Assembly: GCF_015624505.1 (NCBI RefSeq)
Contig: NZ_CP061379.1
Location: forward strand, 1,550,001 to 1,614,000
Direction: 5' to 3'
Source: Bradyrhizobium commune
GTDB lineage: Bacteria; Pseudomonadota; Alphaproteobacteria; Rhizobiales; Xanthobacteraceae
Length of the DNA: 64,000 bases
Shown: positions 1 to 8,497 of the stretch, in pieces
Position numbering within the stretch: the stretch's first letter is position 1
Layout: every line of letters begins with the position of its first letter
Notes under the pieces: model-generated
The model's database searches: none
The model's input: the letters and a program-made list of their open reading frames with translations, nothing else
What the model was told of the DNA's origin: nothing
Program-made: the position numbers and the translations under genes

Positions 1-395
1 TCAGCGGCGCCGCCGGCATGATCATGACCGGCACGATCGGCCTGCTGGTTGCGATCTTCCCGACCGCCTGGCTCAATCTCTTCAGCCACGACGCAGACGT
101 GGTGAACGAGGGCATGACCTATCTGCGCATCGTCGCACCAGCCTATGCCGCGCTCGGCTTCGGCTTCGTCACCTCCTTCGCTGCCCAGGGCACCGGCCGC
201 GCCATGGGACCGCTGATCTCCTCGATCGCGCGGATCCTGATCGCGGCCGGCGGCGGCTGGATTGCCGTCGCAAGCTTCGGCGCGGGCATGGCGGGGCTCG
301 CCGCCATGGTCACGGTGTCGCTCGCCGCCTATGCCGTGCTCTGCGTGCTGATCATGCTGTCGCCCTCGACCTGGCGTGCCGAGTCGATTGCGTAG
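1..395 (+). CDS. MATE family efflux transporter, C-terminal part
   Basis: The reading frame is open from the left edge, so this is the 3' end of a gene that begins outside the window. About 130 residues remain. They are very hydrophobic and form three or four membrane helices, with a pattern typical of the last helices of MATE (multidrug and toxin extrusion) exporters: a helix followed by an ALGFGF/TSFAAQGTGRA stretch and two further helices. MATE proteins export cationic compounds in exchange for Na+ or H+ across the inner membrane. The next gene starts about 165 bases downstream with its own ribosome binding site. The family call is fair; the substrate cannot be guessed from this fragment. 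Confidence 0.7.
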   Translation, partial: SGAAGMIMTGTIGLLVAIFPTAWLNLFSHDADVVNEGMTYLRIVAPAYAALGFGFVTSFAAQGTGRAMGPLISSIARILIAAGGGWIAVASFGAGMAGLAAMVTVSLAAYAVLCVLIMLSPSTWRAESIA

Positions 396-560
396 AGTCT
401 TGCTGCCGGAATCCTGCAACTTGCATTCGTTTCTGATTTGGTGCCGGATGGAGAAGCGTTATCCGTCCCAGGCAGCAAATATGAATTTCCATTTCATTGA
501 TTTCGTCTGCCGGGCAGGAGAAAGACGGTTCCAGTACTCGTAGTGCCACGGAGACCAAAA

Positions 561-1343
561 ATGTCGTTTCGCCCCGCCTTGATCCTCGCAACGGTGCTCG
601 TCGCATGGTCGGCCGCAACAAGCGCCGAGACCATCAAGATCGGCGTGACGCCGGGGCCGCATGCGCAGATCCTGGAGGCCGTGAAGCCGGTCGCTGCCAA
701 GCAGGGCCTCGACATCCAGCTCATCGAATTCTCCGATTACGTCGTGCCGAACGCGGCGCTCGATGCCGGCGAGATCCAGGCCAATTCGTTCCAGAACCAG
801 CCTTACCTGGACAACCAGAAGACCGACCGCGGCTATAAGATCGAATCCGTCGGCCTGACCGTGAATTTTCCGATCGGTGTCTATTCGAAGAAGCACAAGG
901 CTTTCGCCGACATCCCCGACGGCGGCAAGGTATCGATCCCCAACGATCCGACCAATGGCGGCCGCGTGCTGCTGCTGTTGCGCGACAAGGGCGTGATCAA
1001 GCTGAAGGACGGCACGGGCTTCAGGCCGACGGTGCTCGACATCACCGAAAATCCGAAGAAGCTGAAATTCATCGAGGTGGACGCCGCGCAGGCGCCGCGC
1101 GCGCTCGACGACGTCGATGCCGCGGCGATCAACACCAACTATGCAACCCAGGCGGGCCTCGATCCCGTCAAAGATCCGATCCTGCGCGAGGATCCGAAGG
1201 GGCCCTACGTGAATCTGATCGCGGTTCGCACCGCAGACAAGGACAAGCCATGGGTCAAGATCCTCATCGACAGCTACCACACGCCTGAGGTGAAGGAGTT
1301 CGTCCTGACCAGGTTCAAGGGCGCGGTGCTGCCGAGCTGGTAG
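561..1343 (+). CDS. MetQ/NlpA-family ABC transporter substrate-binding protein
   Basis: 260-residue periplasmic binding protein of the NlpA/MetQ family, which normally captures methionine or other small organosulfur compounds for an MetNI-type importer. An N-terminal Sec signal peptide (about residues 1-22, ending ATSA) precedes the mature sequence ETIKIGVTPGPHAQIL, the usual family opening; no lipobox cysteine is present. The ATG at 561 was chosen because GGAGA lies 6 bases upstream; a GTG at 543 would add six residues before the signal peptide. No metN or metI gene is nearby, so the protein is an orphan here. A luciferase-like monooxygenase follows, which suggests a role in delivering a sulfur-containing substrate (inference). 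Confidence 0.85.
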   Translation: MSFRPALILATVLVAWSAATSAETIKIGVTPGPHAQILEAVKPVAAKQGLDIQLIEFSDYVVPNAALDAGEIQANSFQNQPYLDNQKTDRGYKIESVGLTVNFPIGVYSKKHKAFADIPDGGKVSIPNDPTNGGRVLLLLRDKGVIKLKDGTGFRPTVLDITENPKKLKFIEVDAAQAPRALDDVDAAAINTNYATQAGLDPVKDPILREDPKGPYVNLIAVRTADKDKPWVKILIDSYHTPEVKEFVLTRFKGAVLPSW

Positions 1344-1485
1344 GCAGACTGCCTGCAATCAGGCGGCAGGGTATCCCGGCGGCGTGGCGGCCTTGCGTAG
1401 GCAGCCTTGCGCATTGCCGGCTTGTCTCGGGCCACGGCAACCGACATCATCGGTTCCGTGGCAATCCTCGCCCGACAGGGGTCGT

Positions 1486-2520
1486 ATGAAACGCTTTGCA
1501 AACCTGAAACGCCTGGGCTTCTTCACGCGCCTTCTCGATGAGGCGCCGCCGGCGGACCGATATCGCTTTGCCGCCGAGCAGATCGTGCGCGCGGAAAAGG
1601 CGGGCCTCGATTCCGCGTGGATCGCGCAGCATCATTTCCACGAGCGCGAAGGCGGATTGCCATCGCCCTTCGCCTTCCTCGGTTATGTCGCAGCCCAAAC
1701 CTCGCGCATTCGCCTCGGCACCGGTATCGTCACGCTGCCGCTGGAGAGCGCGGTGCGGGTGGCGGAGGATGCCGCAGTGCTCGATCTCCTCTGCAACGGT
1801 CGCTTCGAGCTCGGTGTCGGCACTGGCGGCAACCCGTCGGCCTTTGCCGCCTTCGGCCTCGACGGCACCCAGCGCAACGAGATCTTTGCGCGCAATCTGG
1901 ACGTCGTCCGCACCGCGCTGGTCGGCAAGCCGCTCGCTGGTGGCGACACGCTCTATCCGCAGCGCCCGCAATTGGACAAGCGGATCTGGCAGGCGACGTT
2001 CTCGGTGGCCGGCGGTGCCCGCGCCGGCAAGGCCGGCGACGGCCTGTTGCTGTCACGCACCCAGCCGCGAAGCAAGGACGCGCCGACGGCCACGCTCGCC
2101 GAGATCCAGAATCCGGTGATCGATGCCTATCTCGCAGCGCTGCCGCCGGGCTGCGAGCCGCGCATCATGGCCTCGCGCAGCATCTTCGTCGCCGACGATC
2201 ATCGTGAGGCGATGCGTCTCGCCGACATTGGCTTGCGGCGGGCGCTCCCGCAATTCATGAAGGGCGGCCATCTTCCCCCCGGCGAGACGCTGGAGGAGAT
2301 GATCAAGGCCTTCGACACCCATGTCGGCGCGGCCGATGAGGTCATCGCCTCGCTGCGGACTGACGCGACGCTGGATCGGGTGACCGATCTGGTTTTCCAG
2401 GTCCATTCGGTCGATGCGCCGCATCCTTATGTGCTGCGCTCGATCGAGCTCGTGGCAGACAAGGTCGCGCCGGCGCTGGGCTGGACTAGGACGGCGCCCG
2501 CAGTGGCCTTGGCAGGCTAG
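1486..2520 (+). CDS. LLM-class FMN-dependent monooxygenase (KPN_01858-like)
   Basis: 344-residue bacterial luciferase-like (LLM) protein, a TIM-barrel oxidoreductase that uses reduced FMN and O2. Visible signatures are the N-terminal RFAAEQIVRAEKAGLDSAWIAQHHF segment, the RIRLGTGIVTLPLESAVRVAEDAAVLD strand-helix unit, and the GRFELGVGTGG loop, which in the family contacts the flavin. I chose ATG 1486; the frame extends upstream to 1384, but that extension is unlike the family. Its neighbours, a CMD-domain protein and an AhpD-like protein, match the recurrent trio I know as the KPN_01858, Avi_7170 and Avi_7169 TIGRFAM families. The substrate is unknown. Confidence 0.85.
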   Translation: MKRFANLKRLGFFTRLLDEAPPADRYRFAAEQIVRAEKAGLDSAWIAQHHFHEREGGLPSPFAFLGYVAAQTSRIRLGTGIVTLPLESAVRVAEDAAVLDLLCNGRFELGVGTGGNPSAFAAFGLDGTQRNEIFARNLDVVRTALVGKPLAGGDTLYPQRPQLDKRIWQATFSVAGGARAGKAGDGLLLSRTQPRSKDAPTATLAEIQNPVIDAYLAALPPGCEPRIMASRSIFVADDHREAMRLADIGLRRALPQFMKGGHLPPGETLEEMIKAFDTHVGAADEVIASLRTDATLDRVTDLVFQVHSVDAPHPYVLRSIELVADKVAPALGWTRTAPAVALAG

Positions 2521-2544
2521 TTTCACGGAATTGCATGAGGCCTA

Positions 2545-3147
2545 ATGATGAGTACGCCTGACATCATCGACACGCTTGCCGGGATCAAGCCGGGATCGGC
2601 CCTGGACGCCATTCGCGCGCATCGCGTGCAGGCGCGCGACAACGCGCAGAAGAGCTATCTCTCTCTGTTCGAGCCAATTGACGCCAGCGACTTCTCGCTT
2701 GTCGAGCGTGCGGCGGTTGCCGCCTTCGTCACCGGCCTCCATGGCGAATCCCCGGTGGCCGCCTTCTATCGATCGAAGCTCGCGGCGAGCACGGACGGCG
2801 CGCGCCTGGTCGAGGCGATTGAGGCCGAGATCGCGCGCGGCAAGACCTCGGGTCCTTACGGCTCCTTTCCAGCCGGACCGCTCTCGGTCGAGAACACCGC
2901 CGGCTTGATCTATCGCGTCAGTGCGGAGCGCAGATCGGCGCTGGGTCCCCGGCTCGGTGCCGCGCTCGAACACGCGCATCTGCTGGTGTTCCGGCCGCGC
3001 GATGCGTCGTCAGCCGACATGAAGGCGCTGCTTGGCGCCGGGTGGTCGAACACCGGCATCGTCACGTTCTCACAGCTCGTCGCGTTCCTGTCGTTTCAGC
3101 TGCGCGTCGTCAGCGGCTTGCGCACGCTCGCCGCAGTCAACGCGTAA
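2545..3147 (+). CDS. CMD domain protein (Avi_7170-like)
   Basis: 200-residue, mostly helical protein resembling carboxymuconolactone decarboxylase (CMD)-type proteins that travel with the monooxygenase upstream and the AhpD-like gene downstream. It starts MMSTPDIIDTLAGIKPGSALDAIR after a GAGG site; ATG 2545 and ATG 2548 are both possible. Segments such as LSLFEP, SLVERAAVAAFVTGLHGES and WSNTGIVTFSQLVAFLSFQLRVVSGL look like the repeated helices of the AhpD/CMD fold. I see no CxxC pair in it, unlike its neighbour, so it may be a structural or binding partner rather than a thiol peroxidase. It lies 24 bases after the monooxygenase gene and 14 before the next, so all three are probably co-transcribed. 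Confidence 0.75.
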   Translation: MMSTPDIIDTLAGIKPGSALDAIRAHRVQARDNAQKSYLSLFEPIDASDFSLVERAAVAAFVTGLHGESPVAAFYRSKLAASTDGARLVEAIEAEIARGKTSGPYGSFPAGPLSVENTAGLIYRVSAERRSALGPRLGAALEHAHLLVFRPRDASSADMKALLGAGWSNTGIVTFSQLVAFLSFQLRVVSGLRTLAAVNA

Positions 3148-3161
3148 GAGGAGGCTGCATC

Positions 3162-3737
3162 ATGAGCACCGTCAATCCGCCCGTCGTCTTCACCCAGGAT
3201 GAGCTCGGTTGGGTCTCCTGGATCGAGCCGCTGCCCGAGGCCGAGCTGACCGAGCGGCACTTTGCTGGCCTCGTCGATCGTGCCCGCGCCAAGTCGGAAT
3301 ATTTCCGTCTGCTGGTGCGCGATCCCGAAGTGCTGGAAGCCCGCACCAAGACCGACAAGGACATCTTCTACAACGTCGCCGATGGCCTGCCGCGCGCCGA
3401 GCGCGAGCTCGCGGCGGCTGCGACCTCGCGCTACAACGGCTGCATCTATTGCGCCTCCGTGCATGCGCGCTTTGCCAGCACCTATTCCAAGCGCCGTGAC
3501 GACGTGCAGCGTCTGCTCGACGAAGGCCTCAAGGCGGATCTCGGCGAGCGCTGGAACGCGGTGGTCAAGGCGTCGGTTGCGCTGGCCGCGACGCCGATCG
3601 CGTTCGGCCCTGACAATATCGCGGAGCTGCGCCGTGCCGGCCTCGACGACGCCGAGATCGTCGACGTCATCAACGGCGCATCGTTCTTCAACTGGGCGAA
3701 CCGGCTGATGTTGTCGCTCGGTGAGCCCTCGAAATAG
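3162..3737 (+). CDS. Alkylhydroperoxidase AhpD-like protein (Avi_7169-like)
   Basis: 191-residue AhpD/CMD-fold protein. The active-site motif C94-IY-C97-ASV-H101 (CxxCxxxH) is intact, as in alkylhydroperoxidase AhpD, where the cysteine pair reduces peroxides or acts as a disulfide relay. The start ATG 3162 follows an excellent AAGAGGAGG site; the open frame further upstream is overlap with the preceding gene. The third member of the monooxygenase, CMD and AhpD set, it could remove hydroperoxide formed by the flavin enzyme (inference). An ABC transporter for an unknown substrate begins about 60 bases downstream. Confidence 0.85.
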   Translation: MSTVNPPVVFTQDELGWVSWIEPLPEAELTERHFAGLVDRARAKSEYFRLLVRDPEVLEARTKTDKDIFYNVADGLPRAERELAAAATSRYNGCIYCASVHARFASTYSKRRDDVQRLLDEGLKADLGERWNAVVKASVALAATPIAFGPDNIAELRRAGLDDAEIVDVINGASFFNWANRLMLSLGEPSK

Positions 3738-3799
3738 GCCATTTCACTGGCACAGAAATTGCCATTTGCTTTGAAACACCTGACTGGATGGAGCCGTGC

Positions 3800-4954
3800 A
3801 TGAGCAACATCGACCGTCGTACCCTGATCAAGGGCTCGCTTGCCACCGTGATGGCGGGAACAGCCATGTCCCGCGCCGCCTTCGCTGACGCCGACCCGAT
3901 CCTGCTCGGCGTCAGCGGCCCTCTCACGGGACCGAATGCGCAATATGGTACGCAATGGAAGCAGGGCTTTGATCTCGCGCTCGACGAGATCACGGCCGCC
4001 GGTGGCATCAACGGCCGCAAGCTCGCTTACAGTTTCGAGGACAGCCAGAGCGACCCGCGGCAATCGGTCGCGATCGCGCAGAAATTCGTCTCCGATCCCC
4101 GCATCGTTCTGGAGCTCGGCGATTTCTCGAGCCCCGCCTCGATGGCGGCCTCGCCGATTTACCAGCGGGCGGGGCTTGTGCAGTTCGGCTTCACCAATTC
4201 GCATCCCGATTTCACCAAGGGCGGCGACTTCATGTGGAGCACCTCGGTCAGCCAGGCCGACGAGCAGCCTCTGCTGGCGGCCTATGCCGTGAAGAAGCTG
4301 GGCCTGAAGAAGCTCGCGGTGCTGCACCTGAACACCGATTGGGGCCGCACCAGCCGCGACTACTTCGTCAACGCGGCGAAAGGGTATGGCGCGGAGATTG
4401 CGGTCACCGAGGGCTATATCGCCGAGGAGCGCGACTTCCGCTCCACCCTGGTCCGCGTGCGGGATGCCAATCCGGACGGGCTGATCCTGATCTCCTATTA
4501 TTCCGATGGTGCGTTGATCGCGCGCCAGGCGCGTCAGGTCGGGCTGAAGCAGGTGATCTGTGCCGCGAGCTCAGTCTACTCGCCGAAATTTTTGGAGCTC
4601 GGCGGTGAAGCGGTCGAGGACGTTCACGTCGGCACGCGCTACTTCCCGGAGGATCCGCGACCCGAGGTGCAAAAATTCATCGCGGGCTTTAAGAAGAAAT
4701 ACAACGGGCTCGAGCCCGACGCGTTCAATGCCTATGCTTATGACGCGATGAACATGGCGGCCGCCGTGGTGAAGATCGGCGGCACCGATCGCCGTGCCAT
4801 TCGTGACGCCTTCGCCAAGGTCAAGGACGTCCCGAGCATCATCTTCGGCACCGCGACGTTTGACGTCGCGACCCGCCGGGTCAAGGGCGCGATGAACGCC
4901 GAGCTCGTCGTACGCAAGGGCCAGTTCGCGCTCTGGGACGGCAAGCCGACTTGA
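3800..4954 (+). CDS. Branched-chain amino acid-type ABC transporter substrate-binding protein
   Basis: 384-residue type I periplasmic binding protein (Leu/Ile/Val-binding family, Peripla_BP_6). The N-terminus carries a Tat-like signal, DRRTLIKGSLATVMAG with an RR pair and AFA cleavage region, followed by DPILLGVSGPLTGPNAQYG, the typical first strand and ligand loop. GGINGRKLAYSFEDSQSDP and VLHLNTDWGRTSRDYF are further family hallmarks. ATG 3800 was preferred to ATG 3788 because TGGAGC lies 7-12 bases before it. It heads a complete transporter (permease fusion and two ATPases follow). The Liv family binds many solutes besides amino acids, so the neighbouring oxidoreductases suggest some other ligand, which I cannot name. 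Confidence 0.88.
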   Translation: MSNIDRRTLIKGSLATVMAGTAMSRAAFADADPILLGVSGPLTGPNAQYGTQWKQGFDLALDEITAAGGINGRKLAYSFEDSQSDPRQSVAIAQKFVSDPRIVLELGDFSSPASMAASPIYQRAGLVQFGFTNSHPDFTKGGDFMWSTSVSQADEQPLLAAYAVKKLGLKKLAVLHLNTDWGRTSRDYFVNAAKGYGAEIAVTEGYIAEERDFRSTLVRVRDANPDGLILISYYSDGALIARQARQVGLKQVICAASSVYSPKFLELGGEAVEDVHVGTRYFPEDPRPEVQKFIAGFKKKYNGLEPDAFNAYAYDAMNMAAAVVKIGGTDRRAIRDAFAKVKDVPSIIFGTATFDVATRRVKGAMNAELVVRKGQFALWDGKPT

Positions 4955-4961
4955 CATGATG

Positions 4962-4991
4962 GCCGGAGCGCTCGCTCCGGCTTTTCTCTCT
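4962..4991 (+). terminator. Rho-independent terminator or attenuator inside the ABC transporter operon
   Basis: A perfect inverted repeat GCCGGAGCG/CGCTCCGGC is followed directly by TTTTCTCTCTT. It sits between the binding-protein gene and the permease gene, where partial termination would make more binding protein than membrane components, a common arrangement in ABC importers. Confidence 0.7.
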
Positions 4992-5007
4992 TCATTAGGA
5001 ACTCTGC

Positions 5008-6831
5008 GTGTCTTCCTGGCTCGACTACACGATCAACGGGCTGATCGTCGGTAATGTGTACGCCCTCGTTGCAGTCGGGCTCGCGCTGATCTTCGGCGTC
5101 AGTCGCCTGATCAATTTCGCGCAAGGCTCGATCTATCTGGTCGGCGCCTATATCGGCTGGGTCGCGGTGGTGCAGCTGCATACGCCGTTGCCGCTCACCA
5201 TCATCGTGGTCGCTGTGGTGGCCGCGCTGGTCGGACTGATCATCGAGCGGTTTGGCCTGCGGCCGCTGCAGAACTCGGTGCGCATTGCGCCGCTGCTCGC
5301 GACCATCGGCATCAGCTTCGTGCTCGACCAACTCGTGATGCTGACCTTCTCGCCGAATCCGCGTGCGCTGCCGAGCCAGTTGCCGGATGTGCGCTTTCAG
5401 GTCGGCGGCGGCACGATCGGGCCGCTTGATCTCTTGATCGCCGGCGTCGGCATCACCAGCGCGATTCTGCTGTTCGTGTTCCTGCGCTACAGCAAGCTCG
5501 GCTGGGCGGTGCGCGCCACCGCGCAGGACCGTGACGCCGCGATGCAGATGGGCGTCGACGTCAATCGCGTCAATCAGGCCGTGTTCGGCATTGCGGCTGC
5601 GCTCGGCGGCGTCTCCGGCATGCTGGTCGGCATGTACTACAACCAGATCGACACCGCGATGAGCCTTCAGGCGACGCTCAAGGGCGTCGTGGCCGAGGTC
5701 GTCGGCGGCGCCGGCAATGTGCCGGGCGCCGTGGTCGGCAGCCTGCTGCTGGGACTTGTCGAGAGCTACGGCGTCGCCGTGTTCGGCACCAGCTATCGCA
5801 ACCTGTTTGCGTTCCTGCTGCTGGTCGTCGTGCTCGTGCTGCGGCCGAACGGCCTGTTTGCGAGTGCGCGGCAGGCGCCGCCCGAGCCGCTCACCGGGAC
5901 CTTTATTGCGCCGAGCCGGCCGGTGCGGATTCCGCGCTGGGCGCTGCTGGTCGCGGTCGCTGCCTTCGCGGTGTTGCCGTTCTTCCCGGTGTCCTTCTAC
6001 GTGCTCCAGACCCTGATCAATGCCTGGCTGCTCGGGATGCTCGCGTTGAGCCTGACACTGGTTGCCGGCACGATCGGCCAGGTCTCGCTCGGCCATGCCG
6101 CGCTGCTCGCGATCGGCGCCTATACATCTGCGCTGCTGTCGCTGACGCTCTCCGTCCCCGTGGGCCTCGCCATCATCGCCGGCGGGCTGATGAGCGCGGC
6201 GCTCGGCACGGCCCTGATCTCGCCGTCGTTCCGCCTGCGCGGGCACTACGTGTCGATTGCGACGCTCGCCATCGGCGAGATCGTCTCGCTGGTGATCCTG
6301 AACTGGGAAAGCGTTACCCGTGGCCCGATCGGCATTTCCGGCATCCCGCCGCTGTCGCTGTTCGGCTACGATTTGATCAGCGCCTCGTCGGTCTACTGGT
6401 TCAGCTTTGCCGTGATGGTGGTGCTCGCACTGCTCCAGGCGCGCCTGCTCTCATCGCATCTCGGCCGCAGCTTTCGCGCCATTCGCGACGACGACATCGC
6501 AGCGCGCGCCTATGGCCTCAGCCTGAACCGCTACAAGTCGCTCGCCTTCATCTTCGGCGGGTTCGCAGCCGGCGTCAGCGGCGGCATCGCCGCGCATCTC
6601 TATTCCTACATCAACCACGAGACCTTCAACACGCAGCAATCCATTTTGGCGTTGACGGTGGTGATCCTCGGGGGTCTCGGCAATGTCGTCGGCGCCGTCG
6701 TCGGATCGGTGGCGCTGGTCGGCTTGCCGGAACTGTTCCGGATCGCGGCGGAGTACCGTATCCTGATCTATGGCATCGTGCTGCTGCTGCTGGTGCGGTT
6801 CAGGCCGCAGGGCCTGTTGGGGACGATCTGA
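5008..6831 (+). CDS. Fused LivH-LivM branched-chain-type ABC permease
   Basis: 607-residue polytopic membrane protein joining both permease halves of a Liv-type importer. Residues 1 to about 290 are LivH-like ([22 protein letters not shown], then [15 protein letters not shown] and a [20 protein letters not shown] coupling region). After a short linker, residues about 310-607 are LivM-like ([28 protein letters not shown] start, and the loop [16 protein letters not shown], which touches the ATPase). GTG 5008 follows AGGAA. The stop codon overlaps the ATG of livG by one base. Separate livH and livM genes are usual, but fusions occur in alphaproteobacteria. Both halves look intact, so this is not a frameshift artefact. 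Confidence 0.88.
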   Translation: MSSWLDYTINGLIVGNVYALVAVGLALIFGVSRLINFAQGSIYLVGAYIGWVAVVQLHTPLPLTIIVVAVVAALVGLIIERFGLRPLQNSVRIAPLLATIGISFVLDQLVMLTFSPNPRALPSQLPDVRFQVGGGTIGPLDLLIAGVGITSAILLFVFLRYSKLGWAVRATAQDRDAAMQMGVDVNRVNQAVFGIAAALGGVSGMLVGMYYNQIDTAMSLQATLKGVVAEVVGGAGNVPGAVVGSLLLGLVESYGVAVFGTSYRNLFAFLLLVVVLVLRPNGLFASARQAPPEPLTGTFIAPSRPVRIPRWALLVAVAAFAVLPFFPVSFYVLQTLINAWLLGMLALSLTLVAGTIGQVSLGHAALLAIGAYTSALLSLTLSVPVGLAIIAGGLMSAALGTALISPSFRLRGHYVSIATLAIGEIVSLVILNWESVTRGPIGISGIPPLSLFGYDLISASSVYWFSFAVMVVLALLQARLLSSHLGRSFRAIRDDDIAARAYGLSLNRYKSLAFIFGGFAAGVSGGIAAHLYSYINHETFNTQQSILALTVVILGGLGNVVGAVVGSVALVGLPELFRIAAEYRILIYGIVLLLLVRFRPQGLLGTI

Positions 6832-7679
6832 TGGCGGACGCAGACGCACCGCTGTTGCTCCTGCGCGGGTTGACGCGCCGCTTCGGCGGCCTCACCGCCG
6901 TTGATGGCATCGATCTCGACCTTGCCAAGGGCGGGCTGATCAGCATCATCGGCCCGAACGGCGCCGGCAAGACCACGCTGTTCAACCTCGTCACCGGGCT
7001 GGACCGGCCCGACGCTGGCGCGGTCCACTTCGAGGGTCGGGACATCACCGGACTTTCTCCGGAGAAGCTCGCGGCCCAAGGCATCGCGCGCACCTTCCAG
7101 CTTGGCCGCGTCTTCGGCAATCTCAGCGTGATGGACAACGTCCTGATCGGCGCGCACACGCGGCTGCGCGCGGTCAAGCCGGCGGTGCCGGTGATCGGCC
7201 CGCTGCTGGAATTGGGGCTGGCGTTGCTGCGTCCTGCGAGCGTCAGGGCCGAGGAAGAGCGGCTGCGCGAAGAGGTCAAAGCCATTCTCGCCCGGTTCGG
7301 CGAGCGGCTGCTGCCGCGGATCGACCAGCCCGCCTACAGCCTGTCCTACGCCAACCGCCGCCGCGTCGAGATTGCGCGTGCGCTGGCGCTGAAACCGCGT
7401 CTGCTGTTGCTCGACGAGCCGACCGCCGGCATGAACCCGAGCGAGACCGCGGAGATGCAGGCGCTCGTCGCCGAACTGAAGGCGGAGGGGCTGACCATTC
7501 TCCTGATCGAGCACAAGCTCGAGATGGTGATGCGCCTCTCCGACCGCGTCATCGTCATGGACGAGGGCAAGAAGATCGCGGAAGGCGCCGGCGAAGTGGT
7601 CCGCAACGATCCCAAGGTGATCGAGGCCTATCTCGGCCACGGCCTATCCGGCGCGGCCGAGCAGGAGAGCGCGGCATGA
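6831..7679 (+). CDS. LivG-like ABC transporter ATP-binding protein
   Basis: 282-residue cytoplasmic ATPase of a Liv-type importer. The Walker A motif GPNGAGKT lies at about residues 41-48, and the Walker B motif LLLLDEPTAGM at about 193-203. The signature helix reads LSYANRRRVEIARAL where LSYGxQRxLEIARAL is usual, so the glycine and glutamine of the signature are changed to alanine-asparagine-arginine. The C-terminal YLG motif of LivG proteins is present. The start codon overlaps the permease stop, and the end overlaps the start of the LivF-like partner by four bases. It should form the ATPase heterodimer with that partner. Confidence 0.88.
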   Translation: MADADAPLLLLRGLTRRFGGLTAVDGIDLDLAKGGLISIIGPNGAGKTTLFNLVTGLDRPDAGAVHFEGRDITGLSPEKLAAQGIARTFQLGRVFGNLSVMDNVLIGAHTRLRAVKPAVPVIGPLLELGLALLRPASVRAEEERLREEVKAILARFGERLLPRIDQPAYSLSYANRRRVEIARALALKPRLLLLDEPTAGMNPSETAEMQALVAELKAEGLTILLIEHKLEMVMRLSDRVIVMDEGKKIAEGAGEVVRNDPKVIEAYLGHGLSGAAEQESAA

Positions 7680-8410
7680 CGACACCCGAACCGCTGCTGG
7701 CGCTGACTGATGTCAACACCTTCTACGGCCAGGCCCAGGTCCATTTCGATCTCTCGATCAATGTCGCGCGCGGCCACATCGTCTGCCTGCTCGGCGGCAA
7801 TGCCAGCGGCAAGTCCACGACGATGAAGATCATTTTGGGCCTCGTAAAACCGCGCTCGGGCGAGGTCACCTTCGACGGCGCCTCGCTGATCGGGCTGACC
7901 ACGCCGCAGATCGTCCGCCGTGGCATCGCCTCGGTGCCGGAGGCGCGACGCCTGTTCGCCGACATGAGCGTGCGCGAGAACATCCTGATGGGCGCCTTCG
8001 TGCGCAGCGACCGCGATGCGGTGGCGCAGGATCTCGACAAGATGCTGACGCTGTTCCCGAAGCTCGGCCAGCGGCTGTCGCAACGCGCGGGCTCCCTGTC
8101 CGGCGGCGAGCAGCAGATGGTCGCGATGGCGCGCGCGCTGATGAGCCGGCCGCGCATGATCGTGATGGACGAGCCGACCATGGGCCTGTCGCCGCTCTAT
8201 GTCGACCGCGTGCTGGAACTGATCCGCACCATCAACCAGGAGGGCGTGTCGGTGTTCATGGTCGAGCAGAACGCCAGCCTCGCGCTCGAGATCGCGCACG
8301 AGGCCTATGTGCTCCAGACCGGCAGGATCGTGCTGTCGGGCTCGGCGCGCGCGTTGAAGGACGATCCCCGCGTCCGCGACGCCTATCTCGGCGGCTCTGA
8401 AGCCGCGTAG
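7676..8410 (+). CDS. LivF-like ABC transporter ATP-binding protein
   Basis: 244-residue ATPase, the second nucleotide-binding subunit of the importer. The Walker A region reads GGNASGKST (residues 40-48), with asparagine-alanine-serine where LivF usually has NGAGK; the key Gly-Lys-Ser/Thr residues remain. The signature LSGGEQQMVAMARAL, Walker B MIVMDEPTMGLSP and the switch histidine region (replaced by VFMVEQN, as is normal for LivF) are visible. It is the last gene of the operon that begins with the binding protein, and possibly of the longer run that starts with the luciferase-like monooxygenase. The next gene lies 87 bases away with its own operator. Confidence 0.88.
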   Translation: MTTPEPLLALTDVNTFYGQAQVHFDLSINVARGHIVCLLGGNASGKSTTMKIILGLVKPRSGEVTFDGASLIGLTTPQIVRRGIASVPEARRLFADMSVRENILMGAFVRSDRDAVAQDLDKMLTLFPKLGQRLSQRAGSLSGGEQQMVAMARALMSRPRMIVMDEPTMGLSPLYVDRVLELIRTINQEGVSVFMVEQNASLALEIAHEAYVLQTGRIVLSGSARALKDDPRVRDAYLGGSEAA

Positions 8411-8459
8411 GGCGGCTATGCAGGAAAACCGCTCCGGCCGCGCGGGATTGCGCTGGTTG

Positions 8460-8487
8460 GTATGATTATTCTATGAAAATATCATAC
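8460..8487 (+). promoter_or_regulatory. NikR operator, perfect GTATGA-N16-TCATAC
   Basis: The half-sites GTATGA (8460-8465) and TCATAC (8482-8487) are separated by exactly 16 bases. This is the published consensus of NikR, the nickel-responsive ribbon-helix-helix repressor. The site ends 10 bases before the start codon of a nickel/cobalt permease gene and overlaps promoter-like sequence (TATGAT at 8461 and TATGAA at 8472), so nickel-bound NikR would block transcription. No nikR gene lies in the window. Confidence 0.88.
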
Positions 8488-8497
8488 TGCTGGCGCA

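Noticed and set aside
4738..6246. A 502-codon open frame on the - strand
   Set aside because: Antisense to the binding-protein and permease genes; rich in His, Arg and Gln with no recognisable domain.
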